Assembly: GCA_015075305.1 (NCBI GenBank)
Contig: JABTUS010000012.1
Span: 26,571-90,570, forward strand
Origin: Opitutaceae bacterium
Lineage (GTDB): Bacteria > Verrucomicrobiota > Verrucomicrobiia > Opitutales > Opitutaceae
Reading direction: 5' to 3'
Length of the DNA: 64,000 bases
Part shown: positions 26,075 to 34,489 of the stretch, one piece after another
Position numbering within the stretch: position 1 is the first letter of the stretch
Layout: each line of letters opens with the position of its first letter
The notes under the pieces: model-generated
The model's database searches: none
What the model saw: the letters and a program-made list of their open reading frames with translations, nothing else
Told to the model about the DNA's origin: nothing
Translations under genes and position numbers: made by a program

Positions 26075-28902
26075 ATGGACTTCACAATCTACACGTTTGG
26101 CGACGTCGAGATTTTCAGGGCGGCCCTGATGGGTCTGGCCATGATCTACAACCCGGCCAACGGGTTTTTCGTCTCGAATACTGGCGTCGGCCTTGGGGCT
26201 CTGGCGGGGCTAGGACTGTTGATCGGCCTGACAGTGCTGCTCCTACAAGGGGTGACAAAGCAAAAGCTCGACATTGGCGAGTTCCTGATGCTGATCATCG
26301 TGTTTGTCGTGCTCTTCGTGCCTAAATTCAGCGTCAACATAGAAGACTACAACGGATCGGCGATCGCAAAAGTCGACGATGTGCCGCTGGGCGTCGCCCT
26401 GCCGGCCGGCTTGGTGAGCGGCCTGGCGCATGAACTGAACAACAAGCTCGGCACGGCTTACTCAACGATAAACGGTTACCCGACCGGCCTTATGACGCCG
26501 CAGGCGCTGACCTCTCCGCTCAAACTGCTCCATTCCTTGCGAGACGCTGCACCTCAAGCAAGATTCTACGAGCCACGGCTCTACTCCAACCTGAGGAACC
26601 TGATCGCCTATTGCGCGGCGGGACGCGAGGGGGTACAGCAGGAATGGGAGCGGCTGCGCGTGGGCGACGATCCGGTTCTGAAATTGGTTACCTTCGCCGG
26701 CACGCAGCACGGGCTGACCATGTTCATTCCCGCCGGCGGCACCGAACCCTACCTTGATACATGCAGCAAGGCTGCAAACGACATCGCCAGCGGCATAGCC
26801 GCCTTCTCGTCGAACGGCTCACCCGCCTCGACCATCAGCAACGTGCTGACGGCAGCGGCGGCCAGAAGCAATGCCGCCACTATTATTTTCGACGGCACCA
26901 GGCCGCGGGTGGAGCCGGTGACCGTTGATAAGCAGGAAGAGGCGCTCGCCATGCTGGCCCTGTCGGAGGCCGGTGATGCGGCGAATTTTCTGCGCTCGGC
27001 GATTTTCAATCCGGATATCAATGCCACACTGCATTGCGCCGGAAAGTCCGCCAACCCTGCCGACTGGAAGAACTGCATGCCTTTCCAGGAGGGCGTGCTC
27101 AGATATGCGGAGGATTCCGCCGCGGCTGGTTCATTCTTCCAGCGCCTGATGTATCACGGCATGAACCTGGTGTTTTTCCTCTGGATCTGCCTGGCGCCCG
27201 TGGTGAGCGTAGTGATGCTGATGATGGGCGTGCGCGGTCTCAGGCTTGCGGGCAGCTATCTTCTGTTCGGCGCGTGGGCCGTGTCCTGGTACGTGGGGGC
27301 AAGCATTATCAACTTCTATGTCCTGAAGCAGGTGCAGTACGAGGTTGCGATGCTGGGCGGGATCAAGAATCTCACCCCGGAGTCGATCAACAGCTTTATC
27401 GGCTACGGCGGCGTGCTTGGAACGAAGATCGCCATGGCAGGAGACATGCTGGCCTCGGTGCCGCTGCTCATGATGGCGGTCATGTCCGGTAGCGTCTACG
27501 GCCTGACGCAACTGGCTTCACGCATGGGCGGTCGGGATTACTACGATGAGGCCAGGAATGTGCCGGCGGCTGCAAGTTCGGCGCCGCTGTTTGAGAGGAG
27601 CGCGCGGCATGCCATGCCCTACGACGGGATGACCGAAGATAGACTGTTGGGGACTGGCGGTAACTTCACATTTACCCTGGGCGCTAGCCTCGCGAACACG
27701 AATAGCATCCAGAGTCAAAAAATACTTTCATCGACATTGATGAATGGGCTCACCAACGCGCTGTCACAGTCCGTGGAGCATGGGAAAGCGGGCGAGGAAA
27801 TGAAAGCACTTGGGACGAAACTAGCTTCCCAGGGCTATGCCGGGCTATCGCTGGCTGAAAAAAACGGCAGGACTTATACGCTTGAGAAGAGCGGAAACTG
27901 GAAGATAGACCAATCGAATTACCATGATGAATCCGGCGGCAGATCAACAACTGCAGGAGGCTCATTAGGCTACTCACTCGGAAAATTGGCTGCTGGGGCC
28001 AGGGCCGGGTATCAAGCAGATGACTCGCGAAGAGCAGGCGAAAAACGCACGGTTACCGAAACGGAGGCAAACAGCGGTAAAGGCGGAAAAGCGTACGCAG
28101 TCGAGACGGGTGATGAAACAGGGGTACGTTTCAGCCGCGACCTCACCAGCGATGACATGGTCAAGATCGGCAAGACATTCAAGGAAGCGGCGGGTCACCA
28201 GTACCAAAGAGCCTTCGGCGATAACCAACAAAGTGTCGAATCCTATGTCGATAGCGGGGGGGTAACTTATAGCAGCTCTACATCACAAGGCGGGACAATA
28301 AGCCTTACTCCAACGCAGATGGCCATGAGGATCCGTGAGATGGGGTTGCAGAGGCGATTGAGAGTTACACGGACCAGCGCTTTGGCTGGTCAAGTGATGC
28401 AAGGCAGGCTTATGAACGAGCAGAAAGAATGGCGCGAGCAGAGTATGCCGGCATCAGCGATAGCGCTGACAAGGAGAATTTAATCAAAGCCAATGCCTTG
28501 CGCGCTGCGGCCATGAATAGCAGCGACAAACAGGCCAAGCAGTCATGGGAGAACTTCGCAGGGCAAGTGACTGGGGCAGATATATCAGGCATCGCGCCAG
28601 TTTCCTTGATGACTGGCGGGAGCAATCAAATTAAAGCGCAAGGATGGGAAGGAAGCGCCAATAGAGGAGCGCTGGCGCAAAATCCAAATGAGAATGAAGC
28701 CGGGAAGAAAGGCAGCACGGTTGGCCAACGGGCCGCCAATGGGGCAGCGACAGTTGTACGAGATGCCGGGGAAGGGCGCGAAAAGCTAGAGGAAGATCAA
28801 AGTGAACGTTTGAAAGCGGCTCAACAATTGCAGCGCGCGCTGAATCGTGACCCCGGTGGGATGGATGTAAAGGCGCGCCCTGTGCGCCCTAAAGATAAGT
28901 AG
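26075..28902 (+). CDS. traG: TraG, F-type mating-pair stabilisation protein, frameshifted near the 3' end
   Basis: The first frame (26075-28483) gives 802 residues: TraG N-terminal half with several membrane segments (pilus assembly) and the start of the periplasmic C-terminal part (entry exclusion and pair stabilisation). Near 28340-28346 (GATGGGGTT) coding character moves to frame 1, giving AEAIESYTDQRFGWSSDARQ and continuing through MARAEYAGISDSADKENL to a stop at 28902. Joined, the protein would be about 942 residues, near F TraG (938). The switch fits one base missing in a G-run, a sequencing error, or -1 frameshifting. Confidence 0.85.
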
Positions 28903-28910
28903 TGGGGCAG

Positions 28911-29165
28911 TCACTCATCCTCGTGCGGGGTACAACCATAGGGGTTGCCTCTACAATCGAAAAATTCATCAATCATTGGCAATCCAGAAGCCGGATTTAC
29001 TCCGAGATGTTCGTATCCGCCGTCCAGGTCCAAGTCTTGAAAAGAATCGGCAATATTCGGGTTTTTTCTTTTTTGCCAATTCTCGTAAAACATTATGGAG
29101 AATATAAATGAAAAGAAGGCAACCGCGAAACCATTAAACTCCAGCCATGTCAGCACCAATTCCAT
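28911..29165 (-). CDS. Small single-pass membrane protein, acidic tail
   Basis: The start at 29165 follows AGAAGGAG at ideal distance. It encodes 84 residues: one membrane segment (FNGFAVAFFSFIFSIMFY) and an acidic tail with DLDLDGG and DEFFDCRGNPYG. The tail resembles that of the neighbouring small protein (29227-29448). It is convergent with traG, and its base composition is more AT-rich than its surroundings. The function is unknown; entry exclusion or immunity is one possibility. Confidence 0.6.
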   Translation of the reverse strand: MELVLTWLEFNGFAVAFFSFIFSIMFYENWQKRKNPNIADSFQDLDLDGGYEHLGVNPASGLPMIDEFFDCRGNPYGCTPHEDE

Positions 29166-29226
29166 AAAGACTCCTTCTATCATCAATCAAAATTAAAACA
29201 TAATTCGGCTTCAGCTGGGGCAAGTG

Positions 29227-29448
29227 TTATTGCTGACTGTATGGTTTACCCTTGTAATTATCTATCTCATCCCAAGGGTCACCGATTGATGGAGGTGTAA
29301 GCTCAATACCCAAATCCAAATCATCGGATTCGGTATTGAACCAGAAAACCCTCCTCCCGAACGAAACTACGAATGGGAGAGCAGCCACACCAACACATGC
29401 GGCAAGAAAGACCACAAGGCCTGGGTTTTTCGCAAAAATTTCGAACAT
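29227..29448 (-). CDS. Small single-pass membrane protein, paralogue of its neighbour
   Basis: The start at 29448 (MFEIFAKN) has AGAGG 7 nt before; a longer frame to 29571 runs into the TnpB element end and is unlikely. It encodes 73 residues with one membrane segment (GLVVFLAACVGVAALPFVVSF) and an acidic tail with DDLDLGIEL and DEIDNYKGKPYS, matching the tail pattern of the 28911-29165 protein. The pair probably arose by duplication. Confidence 0.55.
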   Translation of the reverse strand: MFEIFAKNPGLVVFLAACVGVAALPFVVSFGRRVFWFNTESDDLDLGIELTPPSIGDPWDEIDNYKGKPYSQQ

Positions 29449-29534
29449 TCTCTTACCTCTTTGGATTACTCGTTTCAAAATTAGCATACCGCGAGCAGCG
29501 GTGCAGAAATCTTTACATCCTGGTCTCGATTCCA

Positions 29535-29690
29535 TTGACCTCCTCCCCTCCGTAAACGAAGGGGATTCCAACTGCGCTCAGGGATTGCATGCCGCACCCC
29601 CCTTGGCGCTGGCAGGTTGACGCTTCATCGGCCGGCTTGGCTGCACCGCATCCTCCACGTCCATTCGCGCGGCCGTCCGGCCGGCGAGCA
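29535..29690 (-). ncRNA. Predicted omega-RNA at the tnpB 3' end
   Basis: In IS200/IS605 elements the guide RNA spans the last part of tnpB and the right-end hairpin, with the guide taken from flanking DNA beyond TCAA at 29535-29538. The conserved right-end hairpin is present here. The guide would be read from the sequence just left of 29535. The upstream boundary is assumed from the family, not seen. Confidence 0.4.
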
Positions 29691-30921
29691 CGGCGAGTCC
29701 CGCCGCAAGAATGTTCTTCGCCGCGTTGATGTCGGCGTCCTCCGCATGGCCGCAGGCCGTGCAGAGGTAGTGTTTTCCGTTCCGGCTGGCGGCATCGACA
29801 TGCCCGCAGCAGGAACATTTCTGACTGGTGTAGGCCGGGCTGACCTTGATCACCTCGCCCCCGCGCCAGCCGAGCTTGTAGCGCAGCAGGGCTTCCAGGG
29901 CATGCCACCCTTGATCGAGGATTGCGCGGTTGAGCCCGGCCTTCTGCCGGACGTTCCGGCCTGGCGCCTCGGCGCATCCCTTGGCGCTGGCCGTCATGTT
30001 GCGGATGTTCAGGTCTTCGAGCACCACGACTGCGGCGCGGTTCGCGATTTGCGTCGTCTCCTTGTGCAGCCAGTCCCGGCGCTGATTGGCGATGTGGCGA
30101 TGGCAGCGCGCCACGCGCTGCTCGGCGCGCCGCTGCCGGTTCGACTTCCCCGGCCGCACGCCCTTCGGGAAGGGTGCCTTGGGGTCCAGGCCCATCGCCC
30201 GCTTCTGCGCCTCGATCTTGCGAGCGACAGCGCGTTGATAGCGCTTGAGACGGTAGGCCGACCGCTTGAGCGCATTGAGCGGGGCAACACGGTGGCCGTT
30301 CGAGAGTGCCAGCGTATCGGTGACGCCCCTGTCGGCGCCGATGACCTCGCCGGCGCAGGGTAAGGCTCCCGCCTGCCGCTCGACCTCCGAGGTGATCGAG
30401 ACCACCCAGCGCCCGGCATCGAGCGATACCGTGATTTGCTTGGGCTGCCCCTCGGGCCGCCGGGAGTTTCGATAGCGCGCCCAGCCGATTTTCGGCAGGA
30501 AGACGCGGCCGTTGGCGGCATCGACGTGCTCCGGTTTCGGCTGGGGATAGCGGAAGGAATCCCCGATGCCGTAGCGCCGGAAGGACGGTTCGCCTGCGGC
30601 GTCCATCGGGCGCATCTCGCCGCGCTTGACGGCGGACAGATCCTTGAAGCGCTTGGCCCAGGCACGGTCGAGATCCTTCAGGGCCTGCTGCAACACCTGG
30701 GAGTGGATTTCCTTGAGCCAGGGGTGTTCGAGCTTCCACCGCGGCAGCCGGTTGGCCAGATCGACATAGCGCGGGACCTTTTCGCCGCGCGACCGCGCAT
30801 CGAACTGCAAAGCCAGCGCCTTGTTCCACACCCAGCGACGCGCGCCGGCGAAGCGCCGGAACCGTGCTTCAAGTGGCTTGGCGCGGTGCATTGCGTAGCG
30901 GTAGGACTGCAAAACGAGCAT
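29578..30921 (-). CDS. tnpB: TnpB RNA-guided nuclease (OrfB of IS200/IS605)
   Basis: 447 residues, full length for TnpB. RuvC acidic residues are in place: Asp197 (GADRGVTD), Glu302 (VVLEDLNI) and Asp397 (DADINAAKN), with a zinc ribbon at CSCCGHVDAASRNGKHYLCTACGH. TnpB proteins cut DNA guided by an RNA made from the element's 3' end and help element retention. All catalytic residues are present, so it may be active. It would depend on TnpA in trans to move. Confidence 0.92.
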   Translation of the reverse strand: MLVLQSYRYAMHRAKPLEARFRRFAGARRWVWNKALALQFDARSRGEKVPRYVDLANRLPRWKLEHPWLKEIHSQVLQQALKDLDRAWAKRFKDLSAVKRGEMRPMDAAGEPSFRRYGIGDSFRYPQPKPEHVDAANGRVFLPKIGWARYRNSRRPEGQPKQITVSLDAGRWVVSITSEVERQAGALPCAGEVIGADRGVTDTLALSNGHRVAPLNALKRSAYRLKRYQRAVARKIEAQKRAMGLDPKAPFPKGVRPGKSNRQRRAEQRVARCHRHIANQRRDWLHKETTQIANRAAVVVLEDLNIRNMTASAKGCAEAPGRNVRQKAGLNRAILDQGWHALEALLRYKLGWRGGEVIKVSPAYTSQKCSCCGHVDAASRNGKHYLCTACGHAEDADINAAKNILAAGLAVLAGRTAARMDVEDAVQPSRPMKRQPASAKGGAACNP

Positions 30922-31104
30922 CGATCCAAATTACCAAATCAAGGGCAGAGCCGCTGGTTTATTTCGTCTTCCAAGGCCGCTTCCAGCGTCCGCGCCTTAT
31001 ATCCCCGCCCTGAAGGACGGGGTTTTACGGCGCATCTGATAATCCAAACCGGGCAGCCCCACGGATAAATCCAGGGGGCAGCTTGAATTCCGTCATTTTA
31101 AGCC

Positions 31105-31178
31105 ATGTTTTCCGCCACCAATTCAACGAAATCCCGATGCATCCTTGCACTTACTTTTGATGCATAAGGGGGAAGGGT
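31105..31178 (+). promoter_or_regulatory. Upstream region of the second PilT/DotB gene
   Basis: It holds ATGTTTTCCGCC (31105-31116), like strings before 7093 and 15920, and two copies of GATGCAT (31136-31142, inside the palindrome GATGCATC, and 31159-31165), 23 nt apart, then the strong site AAGGGGGAAGGG before ATG 31179. It is probably a promoter region. Confidence 0.3.
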
Positions 31179-32312
31179 ATGAGCCTGATTGAAAAAATCG
31201 TCGATCTCGTCGAAGACACCACCATGCCGGACGGGCAAATCATTGACCTCCATGCCATCGAGGACGGTCCCCTCAAGATCAGGGTGCCCACCGGCTGGCG
31301 CGACACGGATCTCAAAAAGGTGCCAGCCGAGTGGCTGAACGACATGCTGCTTGTTATCGATAAGAACTGGTCGAACAACCTGGCTACGCGCGGCACCATC
31401 TCTTGCACCGTGGACATGAATTCCTGCCGGTTGCGCTGCACGGCATTCAGGGAGCGCAGCGGTAGAAAGCGTGGTCTTGTCATGCGCAAGGTTCCCTACA
31501 AACCCATTTCGCTCGAAAAGCTCGGCCTGCCAATCCAGATCATGAAGCTAATCGCCCAGATGCGCGGCCTGGTTCTGGTTACGGGCCAGACAGGTGCTGG
31601 CAAGACCACCTCTATCGCCTCGCTGTTGACCCACATCAACGAGACCTATCGTAACCACATTATCACCATCGAAGATCCGATCGAATACGAAATATTCGAC
31701 CAACAGTCGATCGTCACCCAGCGAGAGGTGCCCACGGACATCCCGAGCTTTGCCCACGGCATTCATGATGCAATGCGGCAAAGCCCTGATGTGATTTTCG
31801 TGTCCGAGATCCGCGATGCCGACACGGCTGAGACGGTGTTGCGCGCCTCCGAATCTGGGCACCTGGTGCTAGCCACCCTCCACGCGAGCTCCGCCATCGG
31901 CGCCATTCAGAAGCTGCTGAGCTTCTTCCCGTCGAACGAATGGGACGGGCGCCTATCCACGATCGCCAACAACCTGCTCATGGCGGTCTACCAGACCCTG
32001 ATACCGACTGCCGACGGCATGCGCTTCGCCATGGCGGCCGAGTACCTGTGCAACCACAACCAGCAGATCGCCAACAACCTTCTACATCGCGACCGCTGGC
32101 CGCAGGCGGTCGAGTACGCCAAGCGCAGCGAAGACCGCGTCTCGCGCTTGCTAAACGCTTCCATAATGGAACTTCTCCTATCCAAGACAATCGCCCCGTC
32201 AGCCGCAATCCAGGCAAGCAATAATCGAATCGACTTGCGTGACAAGATGCAGGCGGCGCAGATCTCGCTGCTCGATCAGACTCGAGAGCGTGAAGTAGCG
32301 CTTTCGCGATAA
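31179..32312 (+). CDS. PilT/DotB-like ATPase, second copy
   Basis: 377 residues. PAS-like N-terminal domain, Walker A GQTGAGKTT, ITIEDPIEYEIFDQQSIVTQREV, RQSPDVIFVSEIRDADTA (Ser replaces the usual Gly in VGEIRD) and ATLHASSAIGAIQKL. It is closest in motif pattern to the 5926 ATPase. It lies about 2 kb beyond the transfer operon, across the TnpB element. A retraction ATPase or DotB-type secretion ATPase are both possible. Confidence 0.88.
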   Translation: MSLIEKIVDLVEDTTMPDGQIIDLHAIEDGPLKIRVPTGWRDTDLKKVPAEWLNDMLLVIDKNWSNNLATRGTISCTVDMNSCRLRCTAFRERSGRKRGLVMRKVPYKPISLEKLGLPIQIMKLIAQMRGLVLVTGQTGAGKTTSIASLLTHINETYRNHIITIEDPIEYEIFDQQSIVTQREVPTDIPSFAHGIHDAMRQSPDVIFVSEIRDADTAETVLRASESGHLVLATLHASSAIGAIQKLLSFFPSNEWDGRLSTIANNLLMAVYQTLIPTADGMRFAMAAEYLCNHNQQIANNLLHRDRWPQAVEYAKRSEDRVSRLLNASIMELLLSKTIAPSAAIQASNNRIDLRDKMQAAQISLLDQTREREVALSR

Positions 32313-32348
32313 GCGGACAACAACAAGCAGCAGAGAGGGGTGGGCAGC

Positions 32349-32927
32349 ATGGAAATCGCAGCATCCAGACTCGTTTACGACTCTGAGCGCGTATACAGAA
32401 GCGTTATCGAGCATTTTCTGACGGACCACCCGGAATGTGCTGACGATCTGGAGCAGCTGTTCTTCTCGTGGGGGAACATCGAGGAGACCGTCAAACGGGC
32501 ATCCTTTCTTGTGTCCCTGCTTCCACGGTGTGAGGACGACAATCGACCATTGATCACCGCCGCATTGCATGACGGCATTATTGCGGGCAGCAGGTTGGCA
32601 GGCTACCAGGCCTACACTCCATTTCTAACGGCGTTCGTGAAGCGGCTCGGGAAAGGTTTGGCGGAGAGCTCTATTTACGGAATGTCGGCCGACGGCAGGC
32701 AAGAAAAGTGGGAATTGTGCTGTCCTTTTATATGCCAATGGGCAGCCTCATACGATACGATCGTGGTTATCGAGAACGAGGGCGTCTCGCCGGCGGTCAA
32801 GCGGGCTACCGAATTGCTTCTGACGGCCCGATTGCTGACGGCGCGCGACCTGGCGCTACAGATAGAGCAAGGCGAGAATATTTCGGCCTTGCCACACCAA
32901 GAGCCGAACGGCCGCTCTTGCTTATAG
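32349..32927 (+). CDS. Unknown soluble protein downstream of the PilT/DotB gene
   Basis: ATG 32349 follows GAGGGG at 8 nt; GTG 32340 is an alternative. It encodes about 192 residues, mainly helical, with five cysteines (including CCPFICQW) and no recognised domain. It lies 36 nt after the ATPase gene, so they are probably co-transcribed. Its last 122 nt overlap the end of the convergent FlhC-like gene. Confidence 0.6.
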   Translation: MEIAASRLVYDSERVYRSVIEHFLTDHPECADDLEQLFFSWGNIEETVKRASFLVSLLPRCEDDNRPLITAALHDGIIAGSRLAGYQAYTPFLTAFVKRLGKGLAESSIYGMSADGRQEKWELCCPFICQWAASYDTIVVIENEGVSPAVKRATELLLTARLLTARDLALQIEQGENISALPHQEPNGRSCL

Positions 32928-33966
32928 CGCATGCCGGACAGGCATGCACATCCGCCACATTTTCTTGGCTGCAGGCAAAGCGCGTACCGCATGTGCATTT
33001 CGCAAGTTTCAAGCGGGCACAATTGACCGAACGAGCAATAAACCATACTCGATTAAAATCGAGCACAGCCTCGCTGCCCATGGAGTTGAGATATCTTTCA
33101 TAAGCGTAGGTAATCCGCTCCACCGGGCTCATGCCCTGGCATTTGTGCAGTTCGATCAGCACCGCCGTTACATGAAAGCGCATCATATTGGAGCACAGCA
33201 GGCTATCAATGCTTTGCGGAAGTTGCCCTTGAGGGGGAGGTTTGCCGTTGATTGCTCGCCAGGTTGAAAGAATCATCGGACGCGTGATGACCTCCGGGAG
33301 TAAATCACGGATAACCGGTGGACGGGCACCAAGACGGCAAAGATTTTCGAGCAACGTATAAGCATCACGAAACCCGCGGTCCGCGGGAACTTTATCTACA
33401 GTCACGGATTCGCGAGCAACCGACACATCCGCCGATGCGCCTCCAACCCGCGGCCGGCCGCAGGCACGGGATGATTTCAAAGCGCACGCCGGGCAGTTCG
33501 AAACATCCCTCACATCTTCTTTGTTATATGCGTATCGAGTTCCACATTGCCGACAGCAGTGCAAACCAATCTTACCAACCGAAGCCGCCCTGGAAATCAT
33601 CCAGACTCGATTGAAATCGAACAGCTTCTCATGCGCCATCATGGCGGCATAGATTTCATAAGCGCTGATCGCCCGCTTATATACCGCCATATCTCCTTGT
33701 TGCTCAATTTGGAGCAGCACAACAGTTGTGTGCAGCCGCTGCACCGCGGTACTCAGGCAAGTTAGAATGTCGCTAGGTATCAGGCCGCGCGGCGAGCAGT
33801 GCCCGTGGATTGTCTGCCAAGTCGAGTAGATCAGCGGCCGCTTGATAATGGCCGGCACAATATCCCGGATGACGGGCGGGCGGGCCCCGAGTTTGCACAA
33901 ATGAACGAGCAGACGATAGGCGCTGCCGAAATCGGCGGGGGCGTCTCCATGGGGGCCACCGCACAT
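32806..33966 (-). CDS. Transcriptional activator with two FlhC-like domains
   Basis: Two copies of an FlhC-like module lie in one 386-residue chain: residues about 14-162 and 199-347. Each has LCKLGARPPVIRD / LCRLGARPPVIRD, a STW helix, PRGLIPSD / PQGQLPQS, AYEIYAAM / AYERYLNS and a zinc site (CRQCG ... NCPAC; CTCG ... ACPAC, with CxC in the second). FlhC pairs with FlhD to activate flagellar genes; SetC/AcaC homologues activate SXT/IncC transfer. It starts 3 nt after the FlhD-like stop. A tandem FlhC is unusual. The C-terminal tail overlaps the convergent gene. Confidence 0.85.
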   Translation of the reverse strand: MCGGPHGDAPADFGSAYRLLVHLCKLGARPPVIRDIVPAIIKRPLIYSTWQTIHGHCSPRGLIPSDILTCLSTAVQRLHTTVVLLQIEQQGDMAVYKRAISAYEIYAAMMAHEKLFDFNRVWMISRAASVGKIGLHCCRQCGTRYAYNKEDVRDVSNCPACALKSSRACGRPRVGGASADVSVARESVTVDKVPADRGFRDAYTLLENLCRLGARPPVIRDLLPEVITRPMILSTWRAINGKPPPQGQLPQSIDSLLCSNMMRFHVTAVLIELHKCQGMSPVERITYAYERYLNSMGSEAVLDFNRVWFIARSVNCARLKLAKCTCGTRFACSQENVADVHACPACAISKSGRSALGVARPKYSRLALSVAPGRAPSAIGPSEAIR

Positions 33967-33969
33967 AAC

Positions 33970-34251
33970 TTACCCCGCTCGCGACTCAACCAGCACCGCT
34001 CGCACGCCAGGTGACGCTGTTGCGCCAAGCAGCGCGAGCGTGGATCGGTCTATCCTGCCTCTAAACACGAGTGCATTGGTCTTCGCCAGTTCCTCGATCG
34101 TATCCAGCGACATGACCGCGATATCCGCGCAAGCCGCCTCATCCACTCCGAAAATCCTTGAAGCCGCAGCGACGCTTTGCCGTGCTTCGCGTTGCAGAAC
34201 AAGCAGGAAGCGGTAATTCAACGCATGAAGTTCATTTGATTCGGCAATCAT
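33970..34251 (-). CDS. FlhD-like transcriptional co-activator
   Basis: 93 residues matching the FlhD pattern: LNYRFLLVLQREARQSVAAASRIFGVDE, MSLDTIEELAKTN and ALVFRGRID. SetD of SXT and AcaD of IncC are FlhD homologues acting with SetC/AcaC. It overlaps the previous gene as ATGA and is followed directly by the FlhC-like gene, so both are made together and probably switch on transfer. Confidence 0.85.
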   Translation of the reverse strand: MIAESNELHALNYRFLLVLQREARQSVAAASRIFGVDEAACADIAVMSLDTIEELAKTNALVFRGRIDRSTLALLGATASPGVRAVLVESRAG

Positions 34252-34487
34252 TTAGGCTTTCCGAGGGAGAAATTTCGAGGGTCAAACTCCGGGCCATCCA
34301 ATATCGATGGCGCCGCCGCAGGCACAGAGGCAGGTTTGAATTGGGGTAGGGTTGTGCCGCGTTCGGCGATCAAGCCCTGGCGCAGCAACCCACGCAAGCG
34401 ACGGGCGCGATCGCGGTAGGCGAGCGGAGCCAGTAATTCGTATAACTCCGGGTCTTCTATCTGAGAGAGGGTCAAGGTCAGCCGCAT
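34248..34487 (-). CDS. Small partition-operon protein (ParR/StbB-like position)
   Basis: 79 residues: an N-terminal helical part (LTLTLSQIEDPELYELLAPLAYRDRARRLRGLLRQGL) resembling small DNA-binding ParR-type proteins, and a Pro-rich tail. It starts 2 nt after the ParM stop, as adaptor genes do in ParMRC loci. The identity is inferred from position. Confidence 0.5.
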   Translation of the reverse strand: MRLTLTLSQIEDPELYELLAPLAYRDRARRLRGLLRQGLIAERGTTLPQFKPASVPAAAPSILDGPEFDPRNFSLGKPK

Positions 34488-34489
34488 AA

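Larger units (their letters stand above)
29535..31038 (-). mobile_element. IS200/IS605-group element with TnpB only (IS1341 type)
   Basis: The element contains one gene, tnpB, on the minus strand and no tnpA. The right end is near 29535: a hairpin (CCCCTTCG ... CGGAGGGG, 29545-29565) followed by GAGGTCAA, the usual IS605-type 3' terminus. The left end holds a hairpin CCCCGTCC-TTCA-GGGCGGGG near 31004-31024. A TTAT target-like string lies at 31039-31042, so the left boundary of 31038 is an estimate. The element lies between the small membrane protein genes and a PilT gene. Confidence 0.75.

Noticed and set aside
28429..28902. Separate small gene after traG
   Set aside because: The coding signal in this frame starts about 85 nt earlier, before any start codon, and completes TraG to its normal length, so it is the frameshifted traG end.
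11043..31790. Other ATGTGAT strings as members of the GTG-loop hairpin family
   Set aside because: Copies at about 11043 and 31787 are Asp-Val-Ile codons inside ATPase genes and lack matching stems.
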